Origin: DASXUG01 sp964620425
Lineage (GTDB): Bacteria > Pseudomonadota > Gammaproteobacteria > Burkholderiales > Methylophilaceae
Direction: 5' to 3'
NCBI GenBank assembly: GCA_964620425.1
Contig: CAZUGV010000006.1
Coordinates: 1-64,000, forward strand
DNA: 64,000 nucleotides
Part shown: positions 37,641 to 45,691 of the stretch, in pieces
Layout: every line of letters starts with the position of its first letter
Numbering within the stretch: the first letter of the stretch is position 1
Translations under genes and position numbers: made by a program
The notes under the pieces: model-generated
Told to the model about the DNA's origin: nothing
What the model saw: the letters and a program-made list of their open reading frames with translations, nothing else
Databases searched by the model: none

Positions 37641-37695
37641 AACCCTCGTCAGCACTGATAGCAACGGGCACCAAATCGAGGGTTTTGGTGCCCGT
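37641..37695 (-). promoter_or_regulatory. gltB leader hairpin with possible pseudoknot
   Basis: In the gltB mRNA sense, ACGGGCACCAAA (37695-37684) pairs perfectly with TTTGGTGCCCGT (37675-37664) around the loop ACCCTCGA. The loop sequence ACCCTCG is exactly complementary to CGAGGGT at 37648-37642, 18 nt before the ATG and next to AGGA. An H-type pseudoknot or an alternative hairpin could thus mask the ribosome site. No U-tract follows, which argues against a terminator. The structure is seen in the sequence; the regulatory role is inferred. Confidence 0.6.
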
Positions 37696-37744
37696 GAATG
37701 TCACAATAAATTGCGATAATTAAATTTTTTGGTGAAACCTTGTA

Positions 37745-37773
37745 ATTCTACTGATATTAGCGGTTTGCTTCAA
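37745..37773 (-). promoter_or_regulatory. Sigma-70-type promoter of gltBD
   Basis: On the minus strand TTGAAG (37773-37768) and TAGAAT (37750-37745) are separated by 17 bp, close to consensus. Transcription should start near 37738 and give a leader of about 114 nt that contains the hairpin. Confidence 0.55.
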
Positions 37774-37815
37774 CTATTACAGAAAAGCAACTACCTTGCC
37801 AAATTTTAAGCACAA

Positions 37816-39087
37816 TCAAAAACTTGCTTTTGCGGCTTCCAATGTTTGGTTGATTTCAGCATCGCCATGCGCCGCAGAAACAAAGCCCGCCTCAAAAGCA
37901 GAAGGTCCGAAATAGATGCCTTTATCCAGCATCGCGTGGAAGAAGCGGTTAAACGCTTCTTTATCTGTGCGCATTATTTCAGCAAAACTTGTAGGTGGTT
38001 TTTCTGCAAAATACAAGCCGAACATGCCGCCAACCGATTGCGCACAAAAGGAAATGCCCTTTTCTTGTGCAATGGCAGTTAAGCCATCGACCAATTGCTT
38101 GGTTTTTGCGGTTAATTTTTCATAAAAACCAGCTTCTTGAACCAGTTTTAGCGTTGTTAAACCAGCCGTTACCGCTACTGGGTTGCCCGAAAGCGTGCCC
38201 GCCTGATAAACCTTCCCAACGGGTGCTAGACATTGCATAATATCTTTGCGACCGCCAAATGCCGCCACTGGCAAACCACCACCAATTACTTTACCTAAGG
38301 TTGTCATATCAGGTTTGATGTCGTATAAGGCTTGTGCGCCACCCAAGCCAACGCGGAAACCCGTCATGACTTCATCAAATATCAACACAGCATTATATTG
38401 TGTGCAAAGTGCGCGCAAGGTTTGCAAAAACTCAAGATGTGGCACGATGAGATTCATATTGCCGACCACAGGCTCAATAATCACACAGGCAATTTCATTG
38501 CCGACTTGCGCGAACAAATCTTTAAGCTGCTGTGTATTGTTGTATTCCAAAGTGAGGGTATGTGCAGCTACGCTTGCGGGCACACCGCCAGAATCTGGCT
38601 CACCAAAAGTCAGCAAACCTGAACCCGCCTTAACCAGCAAACCATCCGAATGGCCGTGGTAACAGCCCTCAAATTTCACAATCTTATCGCGCCCCGTAAA
38701 ACCACGCGCGGTGCGGATAGCGCTCATCGTTGCCTCGGTGCCGCTGCTGGTTAAGCGTACTTGCTCCATGCTTGGCACAAGCTTGGTGAGCAACTCCGCC
38801 ATCTCCAGTTCCAACCCTGTTGGCGCACCAAACGATAAACTTTTGGCCGCCGCCGCCTGAACTGCTGCAACCACTTCTGGGTGTGCATGCCCTAAAATCA
38901 TCGGCCCCCAAGAGTTGATGTAATCGATATATTCTTTACCATCCACATCCCATAGTTTTGCGCCCACGCCTTTTTCAAAAAACACAGGCGTACCGCCCAC
39001 AGAGCGAAAAGCGCGAACAGGCGAATTGACGCCACCCGGGATTAGTTGTTGGGATTTTTCAAAGAGTGCTTGATTGCGTGAGCTCAT
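37816..39087 (-). CDS. hemL: Glutamate-1-semialdehyde 2,1-aminomutase
   Basis: PLP enzyme forming 5-aminolevulinate from glutamate-1-semialdehyde (C5 heme pathway). The protein is 423 aa, with IPGGVNSPVRAF, LTSSGTEATMSAIR, IIFDEVMTGFRV and the PLP Lys in TTLGKVIGGGLPVAAFGG. ATG 39087 gives the usual N-terminus (SSRNQALFEKSQ); ATG 39099 would add four residues. Neither has a clear ribosome site. Confidence 0.96.
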   Translation of the reverse strand: MSSRNQALFEKSQQLIPGGVNSPVRAFRSVGGTPVFFEKGVGAKLWDVDGKEYIDYINSWGPMILGHAHPEVVAAVQAAAAKSLSFGAPTGLELEMAELLTKLVPSMEQVRLTSSGTEATMSAIRTARGFTGRDKIVKFEGCYHGHSDGLLVKAGSGLLTFGEPDSGGVPASVAAHTLTLEYNNTQQLKDLFAQVGNEIACVIIEPVVGNMNLIVPHLEFLQTLRALCTQYNAVLIFDEVMTGFRVGLGGAQALYDIKPDMTTLGKVIGGGLPVAAFGGRKDIMQCLAPVGKVYQAGTLSGNPVAVTAGLTTLKLVQEAGFYEKLTAKTKQLVDGLTAIAQEKGISFCAQSVGGMFGLYFAEKPPTSFAEIMRTDKEAFNRFFHAMLDKGIYFGPSAFEAGFVSAAHGDAEINQTLEAAKASF

Positions 39088-39099
39088 GATGTTTTGCAT

Positions 39100-39423
39100 A
39101 AAAGTTTAAAACATCATTTTATCAGATTGGTGTTGGTTTACTTTAACTGCCTGAAAGATGAGAGGAATCAAATGAAGAATAGCAAATTTGAGGATTAACA
39201 ATCCCTGCCCGCCCCGCAACGCAAAATCGTCTGCGAGGTGATTTTGGCTTTTAAAAAAGCGTTTGCTTATTAAACAGGATAGCTTTTAAATACGGCAATT
39301 TTGAAATTAAATTTCTATATTTTTCAATTATTTATATTGCCATTAGTCCGAATGGACTATTGCGGAATTTTCCGTAACGCAGATAATAACTTCTCATCAA
39401 CGGGTTATTTGTTAGGGGAAACC
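39100..39423. other. Intergenic region upstream of hemL and the 71-aa gene
   Basis: 324 bp between divergent genes. It holds an 8-codon frame (39172-39198) behind AGAGGA, a C-rich stretch near 39205, and the small palindrome cggaattttccg near 39364. An in-frame N-terminal extension of the 71-aa gene from TTG 39301 is open but lacks a ribosome site. No known RNA was recognised. Confidence 0.5.
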
Positions 39424-39639
39424 ATGGCTAGCCAGCATAGCAATTCAAAGCACCAAGACAATCGCAAGCAAATTTGGCAAGATAAATGCCGCGTATGTTT
39501 GGTGGATGAGCGCTTAGTCGCTTTGCCCTACATTGAAGCCTCTCGCGTGAGTGATTATGAACTTGGCGCAACACTCGCGGCGATTAGTGGTAACCGTTTG
39601 ATTCGCCGCTTGATTTCATCAACCGCTATCGACAACTAA
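39424..39639 (+). CDS. Small orphan protein (71 aa)
   Basis: Function not recognised. It has a polar N-terminus (SQHSNSKHQDNRKQ), a CRVCLVDE Cys pair, and a C-terminal part reading LGATLAAISGNRLIRRLI, probably a helix. No signal peptide or membrane segment. AGGGGAA is 5 nt before ATG 39424, a good site, so this start is chosen over TTG 39301. It is convergent with thiE with a 3-bp gap. One Cys pair alone does not make a zinc site. Confidence 0.65.
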   Translation: MASQHSNSKHQDNRKQIWQDKCRVCLVDERLVALPYIEASRVSDYELGATLAAISGNRLIRRLISSTAIDN

Positions 39640-39642
39640 GGG

Positions 39643-40287
39643 TTATTGGCGGTCAATTTTCAACTGCTGGCAAAACGCTTGCGTTTGGGCTTTTACATCA
39701 TCCGCGCCGTAAAGCGCGTTAATCACAGCGACAGCATTTGCACCTGCTTCTACCACTTGGCGAGTATTTTCTAGCGTAATGCCGCCAATCGCTACTGATG
39801 GTATTTTTAAGTATTTCGCTTCTTTAAATAAACCGAGATCAGCCTTCACTGCATTTGGCTTGGTGCTGGATTGAAAGCAAGCTCCAAATGCAATGTAGTC
39901 TGCCCCGGCAGCTTGTGCTTGTTGCGCGAGTAACAGCTGGTTGTAGCATGATGCGCCTAAAATTTTATCGCCAATGCGGTTTTTTGTAGCGGCAATGTCG
40001 CCATCACTGCCACCAATATGTACGCCAGCAGCATCAATCGCCAAGCATAGCTTTACGTCATCATTGATGATCAAGGGGATATGGTAATGTGTGCATAGCG
40101 CCAACAAAGCGCGCGATTGCTCAATACGCAATATGGAGTCGGCCTGTTTGTTGCGATATTGCAAAACATTCACGCCACCAATCAGGCTTTGTTCAACCAT
40201 TTCGCACAGCCGAGCTGTGTCGTTTAGATCAGGCGTGATGGCATATAAGCCTGAAATTAAATGCGCGTTACTGGTTGGTTTTGTCAT
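39643..40287 (-). CDS. thiE: Thiamine-phosphate synthase
   Basis: Joins HMP-diphosphate and thiazole phosphate to thiamine phosphate. It is 214 aa from ATG 40287, a TIM barrel with GLYAITPD, VLQYRNKQ, LIINDDVKLCLAIDAAGVHIG, YIAFGACFQSSTKP and VAIGGITLEN. Three ATGs further upstream (to 40308) would add up to seven residues. The start lies inside the end of thiD, so the two are translationally coupled. Confidence 0.93.
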   Translation of the reverse strand: MTKPTSNAHLISGLYAITPDLNDTARLCEMVEQSLIGGVNVLQYRNKQADSILRIEQSRALLALCTHYHIPLIINDDVKLCLAIDAAGVHIGGSDGDIAATKNRIGDKILGASCYNQLLLAQQAQAAGADYIAFGACFQSSTKPNAVKADLGLFKEAKYLKIPSVAIGGITLENTRQVVEAGANAVAVINALYGADDVKAQTQAFCQQLKIDRQ

Positions 40288-41128
40288 TTTCGTCGGCATC
40301 ATCTTCATCTGATTCGCGTGCCCAAAACATACGGTCTGGAATGTATTGCCCCATCCCCGGGCGGAAAGCGCCTTTGAGCGTTTGCCATGTGAACTCTTGC
40401 GCTTCTAGCACGGCTTCTTCAATCGTTAAGCCATGTGCCATGCATGCGGCAATGGCTGAGGTTAAGGTGCAACCTGAGCCGTGGTAACTGCCTGGTAAGC
40501 GTTCCCAGTTGTAGGCTTTAATCAACCCATTATCGCCATAAAGGGTGTTGACCACCTCGGCAGAACGCTCGTGTGTGCCTGTAATTAGTACATACTCACA
40601 CCCTGTGGCAAGCAGACGCTTTGCGGCATCATCTAAAGATGCGTTTTCTAATTCATCCGTGTCATCGGAATCGTAAAATGCTAAACGACGCGCTTCTAAG
40701 CTATTGGGCGTGATGAGTGTCGCTTGTGGAAACAGTAAATCAATCATGGCTTCTTGAATTTCGTCATTGGCTAATTCATCACCACGACCAGAAGCTAGCA
40801 CCGGGTCGATCAACAGCGGTACATCGGGGTAATCCGCCATAATTTCTGCGATGACTGCTACATTTTCAACCGAACCGAGCATCCCCAGTTTGAATGCGGA
40901 AACTTGCATGTCTTCTAAAATGGTGCGCGCTTGCTCTTCAATCCAGTCCGCATCAAATACTAATATGCTATCGACTCCCACGGTGTCTTGCACTGTAATT
41001 GCAGTAACAACAGATAGCGGATGGCAGCCAATACTGGCAAATGTCAGAATATCTGCTTGTAAACCTGCACCACTACTTGGGTCGGTTGCTGCAAACGTCA
41101 TCACTGAGGGGGGCATAAGGTTGGTCAT
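40268..41128 (-). CDS. thiD: Hydroxymethylpyrimidine/phosphomethylpyrimidine kinase
   Basis: Phosphorylates HMP and HMP-P for thiamine synthesis. The 286-aa ribokinase-fold protein has FAATDPSSGAGLQADILTF, VTAITVQDTVG, LIDPVLASGRGDEL and the catalytic Asp/anion-hole region SYHGSGCTLTSAIAA. ATG 41128 gives the usual N-terminus; ATG 41197 would add 23 residues. The C-terminus has an extra acidic tail (SDEDDADENDKTN), which encodes the region overlapping thiE. Confidence 0.93.
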   Translation of the reverse strand: MTNLMPPSVMTFAATDPSSGAGLQADILTFASIGCHPLSVVTAITVQDTVGVDSILVFDADWIEEQARTILEDMQVSAFKLGMLGSVENVAVIAEIMADYPDVPLLIDPVLASGRGDELANDEIQEAMIDLLFPQATLITPNSLEARRLAFYDSDDTDELENASLDDAAKRLLATGCEYVLITGTHERSAEVVNTLYGDNGLIKAYNWERLPGSYHGSGCTLTSAIAACMAHGLTIEEAVLEAQEFTWQTLKGAFRPGMGQYIPDRMFWARESDEDDADENDKTNQ

Positions 41129-41284
41129 TTTTGTAAACTTCGGATTTGAAGCTGCTTCGGCGAGGGGCAGTTTGATTAAAAAAGCAAAATTACCCATTAC
41201 TTTTAGGGTTTTTGCACATAAAAAGCAACTTTAAAGTATTATTCAACACCTTCTATTTTAACTTATTTTAACCATTTAATAATC

Positions 41285-41449
41285 ATGAAAACTTGGATAT
41301 GCAATATTTGCGGTTGGATTTACGATGAAGCAGCAGGTTGCCCAGAAGATGGAATCGCTCCTGGCACCGCATGGGAAGATGTTCCCCCAAATTGGACATG
41401 CCCTGAATGCGGCGCAAGAAAAGATGATTTTGAAATGATAGAGTTCTAA
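41285..41449 (+). CDS. Rubredoxin, second copy
   Basis: 54 aa with iron-binding CNICGWIY and CPECGARK and the core WEDVPPNWTCP. It is a paralogue of the protein at 12077, of the same length but with a different surface (DEAAGCPEDG). It stands alone on the plus strand, between divergent thiD and a minus-strand tRNA gene. Confidence 0.95.
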   Translation: MKTWICNICGWIYDEAAGCPEDGIAPGTAWEDVPPNWTCPECGARKDDFEMIEF

Positions 41450-41460
41450 AAAAAAGCGTT

Positions 41461-41534
41461 TGGAGCGGGCGACGGGAATCGAACCCGCGTATGCAGCTTG
41501 GGAAGCTGCCGTTCTACCATTGAACTACGCCCGC
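41461..41534 (-). tRNA. glyU: tRNA-Gly (anticodon CCC)
   Basis: 74 nt including an encoded CCA end. The acceptor stem is GCGGGCG/CGCCCGC, the D-arm is TAGTTCAATGGTAGAAC, and the anticodon stem GCAGC/GCTGC encloses the loop TTCCCAA (CCC). The T-arm is GGGTTCGATTCCC with closed stems. It reads GGG glycine codons and closely resembles E. coli glyU. Confidence 0.96.
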
Positions 41535-41563
41535 ATTAACTGAGCCCGCATTGAGTTGGCTCG

Positions 41564-41595
41564 CCATTAAATTGCATCCCCATTAAATTGCATCC
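41564..41595. repeat. Perfect 16-bp tandem duplication
   Basis: CCATTAAATTGCATCC occurs twice head to tail (41564-41579 and 41580-41595) without mismatch, 30 bp upstream of the tRNA-Gly 5' end. It lies in the tRNA promoter region and could change promoter spacing. The rest of 41535-41762 shows no thiamine (TPP) riboswitch motif before thiS. Confidence 0.85.
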
Positions 41596-41762
41596 AGAGA
41601 CAGCTCATATTTCACAGTAATGTCATCATTTTACTTGCCTGGCATTAGATGGGCAAATGCTAAGATAAAGTAAATCTTGATTGCTAATTTCTGATTAACA
41701 TACGTAAAATATCGTCTGACGCATTTAATCACATTTCAATTCAACTAAAGAAATTTAATTCA

Positions 41763-41969
41763 TTGATTAACATTACCATTAACGGCAATGCTCGCCAGTT
41801 TGACGAAGCAGACTTTAGTATAGCGAATTTGGTGGCGAAGCTTGGCTTGACAGGCAAGCGTCTTGCCATTGAACGTAATGGCGAAATTGTGCCTAAAAGT
41901 TTATTTGCCGAAACCTCGTTGGTTTCTGGCGATAAGTTAGAAATTGTTGGTGCAGTAGGTGGTGGTTAG
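41763..41969 (+). CDS. thiS: Thiamine sulfur carrier protein ThiS
   Basis: 68-aa ubiquitin-fold sulfur carrier. It has INITINGNARQF at the start and ends in the diglycine tail VGAVGGG, which becomes a thiocarboxylate for thiazole synthesis. The start is TTG 41763; no ATG is available in frame. It is followed by thiG after 56 bp. Confidence 0.93.
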   Translation: MINITINGNARQFDEADFSIANLVAKLGLTGKRLAIERNGEIVPKSLFAETSLVSGDKLEIVGAVGGG

Positions 41970-42025
41970 TTGAGCGCTACATTGGTTAAAAATGCCCACG
42001 TTTGAAAGGTACTACTTTTAAAAAT

Positions 42026-42808
42026 ATGATGGATACATTAAGTATTGCAGGTAAATCTTATCACTCACGTTTGTTAGTGGGCACAGGGAAATACAAAGAT
42101 TTTACCGAAACCCGCGCTGCCATTGATGCAAGTGGCGCTGAGATAATTACGGTGGCGATTCGCCGCACAAACATTGGGCAAAACGCTGGTGAGCCATCAC
42201 TGCTTGATTTTTTACCGCCCGAAGAGTTCACTTATCTACCTAACACGGCTGGTTGTTACACGGCAGATGACGCAGTTCGCACGTTGCGATTAGCGCGTGA
42301 GTTGTTGGATGACCATCGTCTTGTAAAACTTGAAGTACTAGGCGACCCGCACACGTTGTACCCGAACGTGATTGAGACAATTGCTGCCGCAAAAACTCTA
42401 GTAAAAGAGGGGTTTGATGTCATGGTTTATACTTCAGATGACCCGATTATTGCCAAGCAACTAGAGGACATCGGCTGTTGTGCTGTAATGCCGTTGGCTT
42501 CGCTGATTGGCTCAGGCATGGGCATTTTAAACCCTTGGAATCTACAAATTATCATTGAAAATGCCAAAGTGCCAGTGTTGGTGGATGCTGGCGTGGGCAC
42601 GGCAAGCGATGCCGCAATTGCAATGGAGTTGGGCTGCCAAGGTATTTTGATGAATACCGCAATTGCAGGGGCGGGTAACCCAGTGTTAATGGCATCGGCG
42701 ATGAAAAAAGCGGTAGAAGCAGGTAGGGAGGCTTTTTTAGCAGGGCGAATGGCAAAAAAACTGTACTCTGCAACACCTAGTTCACCAACTTCTGGGTTGA
42801 TTACTTAA
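42026..42808 (+). CDS. thiG: Thiazole synthase ThiG
   Basis: Makes the thiazole phosphate of thiamine from DXP, a glycine-derived imine and ThiS-thiocarboxylate. It is about 260 aa with SRLLVGTGKYKDF, TVAIRRTNIGQ, FLPNTAGCYTADDAV-like LPNTAGCYTA, VMPLASLIGSG and VPVLVDAGVGTASDAAIAMELGC (contiguous, here named in part). Adjacent ATGs at 42026 and 42029 are both possible; a TTG at 42002 is less likely. It overlaps apaG by one base. Confidence 0.94.
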   Translation: MMDTLSIAGKSYHSRLLVGTGKYKDFTETRAAIDASGAEIITVAIRRTNIGQNAGEPSLLDFLPPEEFTYLPNTAGCYTADDAVRTLRLARELLDDHRLVKLEVLGDPHTLYPNVIETIAAAKTLVKEGFDVMVYTSDDPIIAKQLEDIGCCAVMPLASLIGSGMGILNPWNLQIIIENAKVPVLVDAGVGTASDAAIAMELGCQGILMNTAIAGAGNPVLMASAMKKAVEAGREAFLAGRMAKKLYSATPSSPTSGLIT

Positions 42809-43191
42809 TGACTACCGATAAGCGTTATGAATGTTTGGTAACGGTTGAAACCAGCTTTATCGCTGAACAATCGGATGTTGAACAGAATCGATATGTGTTT
42901 AGTTACACCGTTAAAATCACCAATAATGGTACTGTGGCAGCGCAGTTGATTAGTCGACACTGGGTGATTACAGATGCTACTGATAGCGTTCAAGAGGTTC
43001 GCGGTTTGGGGGTTGTCGGTGAACAGCCTTTTTTAAAACCAGGTGAGCAGTTTGAATACACTAGCGGAACAGCGATCAACACCCCCATGGGGAAAATGCA
43101 TGGCAGTTACCATATGACGGCGGAAGATGGTGTACAGTTTGATGTGCCGATTCCACCGTTTATCCTTGAGATGCCCAGAGTGTTGCACTAA
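42808..43191 (+). CDS. apaG: ApaG (DUF525) protein
   Basis: A 127-aa single beta-sandwich (fibronectin-III-like) ApaG domain. It has RYVFSYTVKITNNG, QLISRHWVITDA, GLGVVGEQPFLKPGEQFEYTS and MGKMHGSYHM. The biochemical role is uncertain; in E. coli apaG neighbours apaH. Its ATG overlaps the thiG stop (TAATG), and mltA follows 54 bp later. Confidence 0.94.
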   Translation: MTTDKRYECLVTVETSFIAEQSDVEQNRYVFSYTVKITNNGTVAAQLISRHWVITDATDSVQEVRGLGVVGEQPFLKPGEQFEYTSGTAINTPMGKMHGSYHMTAEDGVQFDVPIPPFILEMPRVLH

Positions 43192-43245
43192 TCATCACTT
43201 TGAAACGAGAGCCAAGATTATCTTGGCGAGATCATTAAGACTTTT

Positions 43246-44529
43246 ATGCTACGTTTATCCCTTGTTTTGCTTGTCTCACTTTTATCTGCATGTGCATCTG
43301 AGTCTATTGTTCCCAACCCCGCTATTAACCCACCGACTGTAAAACCCCTAGCTAAGCCTAGTTGCGACTGCACGCAAACTTCTCAACCAGCACCTGCAGA
43401 GCCACTCAAACCTATAGAGCCAGTTAAATCTATAGAATCAAAACCAGATGTCGCAAAACAAGCGGATTACAGTTTATTGCGCCCTGCAAAGTGGGAAGAT
43501 ATCGAAAGTTTTACCTCAGATGATTTTGTGCAAGCTTGGCCAGCTTGGCTACAAAGCTGTACTGCGCTTAAAAATAAACCCGCATGGCAAGTAGTATGCG
43601 ATGAAGCAATTAAGCTAAACAACCCTAAAAAATGGGCAATCATTGCCTTTTTTAAACAGTATTTTTCTGTCTACGCTACCACCAACCAAGATGCCACCAA
43701 CACAGGATTGATCACGGGGTACTATGAACCGCAACATAACGGTAGCCGCATCAAAACAGAGGTTTACAAATACCCGCTTTACGCTAAACCCGATGATTTG
43801 ATTACGGTTGATTTATCGAGCGTTTACCCTGAGCTTGCAAATAAACGCGTTCGAGGGCGCTTGGTCGGCAATAAGCTAGTGCCTTACTACCAGCGCGGCG
43901 AGATTGAGTCAGACTCAACTCCTCTGCGTGGCAAAGAGCTATTGTGGCTTGAAGACATTGTAGATGTATTCTTTTTACAAATACAGGGTTCAGGTTTGAT
44001 AAAGCTAGAGAATGGTGAGCAAGTGCATGTGGGTTATGCAGATCAAAACGGGCAAGCGTATAACTCGATTGGAAAAGTGTTGATTGATCGAGGCGAGCTG
44101 ACGGCTGATAAGGCTTCTATGCAAGGTATTAAAACTTGGGCAGTGAATAACCCCAGTAAATTAAGAGAAATTTTAAATGCAAATCCGAGTTATGTTTTTT
44201 TTCGCGAGCTCCCAGCTGGATTGCCAGGGCCACTTGGGGCGCTAGGGGTGCCCATTTTAGCTGAGAGAGTTGTTGCGGTAGATGCTAGATACATTCCGCT
44301 TGGCGCGCCTGTGTTTTTAGAAACTAGCTACCCTAATACTGCCAAGCCACTCAATCGCCTGATGATGGCGCAAGATACAGGTGGCGCGATTAAAGGCGGG
44401 GTGCGAGCAGATTTTTTCTGGGGTGCGGGAGAGCTTGCTGGCAAGCAAGCTGGCGCAATGAAACAGACCGGTAAGATTTGGGTGCTACTCCCCAAAGAAT
44501 TTGTATTGCCATCAAACAGCAGTAATTAG
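43246..44529 (+). CDS. mltA: Membrane-bound lytic murein transglycosylase A
   Basis: Outer-membrane lipoprotein cleaving peptidoglycan with 1,6-anhydro products. The 427-aa protein has a lipobox LLSAC (Cys17), a Pro/Lys-rich linker (about residues 25-70), the MltA core with TGYYEPQ and FFLQIQGSG, and a C-terminal 3D domain with MMAQDTGGAIKGGVRADFFW, which includes the catalytic Asp. It is convergent with the HD-GYP gene. Confidence 0.94.
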   Translation: MLRLSLVLLVSLLSACASESIVPNPAINPPTVKPLAKPSCDCTQTSQPAPAEPLKPIEPVKSIESKPDVAKQADYSLLRPAKWEDIESFTSDDFVQAWPAWLQSCTALKNKPAWQVVCDEAIKLNNPKKWAIIAFFKQYFSVYATTNQDATNTGLITGYYEPQHNGSRIKTEVYKYPLYAKPDDLITVDLSSVYPELANKRVRGRLVGNKLVPYYQRGEIESDSTPLRGKELLWLEDIVDVFFLQIQGSGLIKLENGEQVHVGYADQNGQAYNSIGKVLIDRGELTADKASMQGIKTWAVNNPSKLREILNANPSYVFFRELPAGLPGPLGALGVPILAERVVAVDARYIPLGAPVFLETSYPNTAKPLNRLMMAQDTGGAIKGGVRADFFWGAGELAGKQAGAMKQTGKIWVLLPKEFVLPSNSSN

Positions 44530-44545
44530 TAACCAGCGATTCACA

Positions 44546-45655
44546 TTAATGATCTGCAAAATGCTCAGATATTTTAATTACTTCACTTTCTAATCTAACA
44601 AACGCATCCACAACGTCTGGATCAAAATGCGTGCCTTTGTTATCTATGAGCGTTTTCATGACTTCCTCATGTGGTATGGGGGCTTTGTAAACACGTGCAT
44701 TAATCATTGCGTCATAGACATCGGCTATTGCCATCAGCCTTGCAGATATTGGAGTATCCTCACCTGCCAAGCCTAAGGGGTAGCCCGAACCATCCCATTT
44801 TTCATGATGAGAGTGTGCAATCTCTTTAGCAAATTTCAAAAACTCTATGGGCCCTAGATCTCGCTCTACGCATTCAATCGTTTTTAGACCGATCACTGGA
44901 TGCCTGCGCATAATCACAGTTTCTTCAGGAGTGTGTTTACCTGGCTTTAGTAAAATAGCATCAGGAATACCAACCTTACCTATATCATGTAATGGGGCAG
45001 ACTTGAATATCAACTCAATGTTTTCATCCGTCAATGTGAGCGCGAAGCGTGGGTTGGATTGTAGGTCTTTGGCTACAATTTTGACGTAGTGTTGCGTTCT
45101 ACGGATGTGATTGCCTGTTTCATTGTCACGGGTCTCAGCTAAAGATGCCATAGTGTTCATGGTGATCTCTTGTAACGCTTGAATTTCTTTGGTTCGACGT
45201 TTGACTTCCATCTCTAAAAAAGAGCTTTTATCTCGAAGAAAATCACGCGAGGCTTTGATTAAAAGGTGATTTTTAACGCGCTCTAGTAAAATCGGCGGGC
45301 TAATTGGTTTTGTGATGTAGTCAACAGCGCCTAATGCTAACCCTAAACGCTCATCTTCAACCTCTAGTTTAGCAGTTAGAAAAATAACGGGAATATCTCG
45401 TGTGCGTAGATCAACTTTTAATTGCCGACAAACCTCATAGCCGTCAATACCTGGCATCATGATGTCTAGTAATATCAGGCTGGGCGGGGTATCCCCCAAC
45501 ATAATACTGAGTGCCTTTGCACCGTTATTGGCGACTTTAACAATATACTTGTCTTTGAGTAAAGCGCTCATCAAAGTTAAGTTGTCAGGCGTGTCATCTA
45601 CCACCAAAATGGTGTCCTTTAGCGTGACGGTGTCTATTGTGTTAAAGGCATTCAT
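44546..45655 (-). CDS. Response regulator with HD-GYP phosphodiesterase domain
   Basis: A 369-aa regulator. The receiver has VVDDTPDNL and the phosphoacceptor in LLDIMMPGIDG (about residue 66). The HD-GYP domain has ETGNHIRRTQHY, LHDIGKVGIPDAI (HD at about 221) and HHEKWDGSGYP, so metal and GYP residues are present and it should hydrolyse cyclic-di-GMP. It lies 36 bp after the hybrid kinase gene on the same strand, so the kinase probably phosphorylates it (RpfC/RpfG-like logic). Confidence 0.93.
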   Translation of the reverse strand: MNAFNTIDTVTLKDTILVVDDTPDNLTLMSALLKDKYIVKVANNGAKALSIMLGDTPPSLILLDIMMPGIDGYEVCRQLKVDLRTRDIPVIFLTAKLEVEDERLGLALGAVDYITKPISPPILLERVKNHLLIKASRDFLRDKSSFLEMEVKRRTKEIQALQEITMNTMASLAETRDNETGNHIRRTQHYVKIVAKDLQSNPRFALTLTDENIELIFKSAPLHDIGKVGIPDAILLKPGKHTPEETVIMRRHPVIGLKTIECVERDLGPIEFLKFAKEIAHSHHEKWDGSGYPLGLAGEDTPISARLMAIADVYDAMINARVYKAPIPHEEVMKTLIDNKGTHFDPDVVDAFVRLESEVIKISEHFADH

Positions 45656-45691
45656 TGTGCGTTCCTTATTTTGGGGAGCTTGTTTAAATTT

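Noticed and set aside
39172..39198. Eight-codon frame behind AGAGGA, a possible leader peptide
   Set aside because: Too short to support, no link to a regulated codon, and antisense to the hemL promoter region.
39301..39423. N-terminal hydrophobic extension of the 71-aa gene from TTG 39301
   Set aside because: No ribosome site and an odd composition; ATG 39424 has a strong site.
41535..41762. Thiamine (TPP) riboswitch before thiS
   Set aside because: The conserved CTGAGA-type elements and helices were not found.
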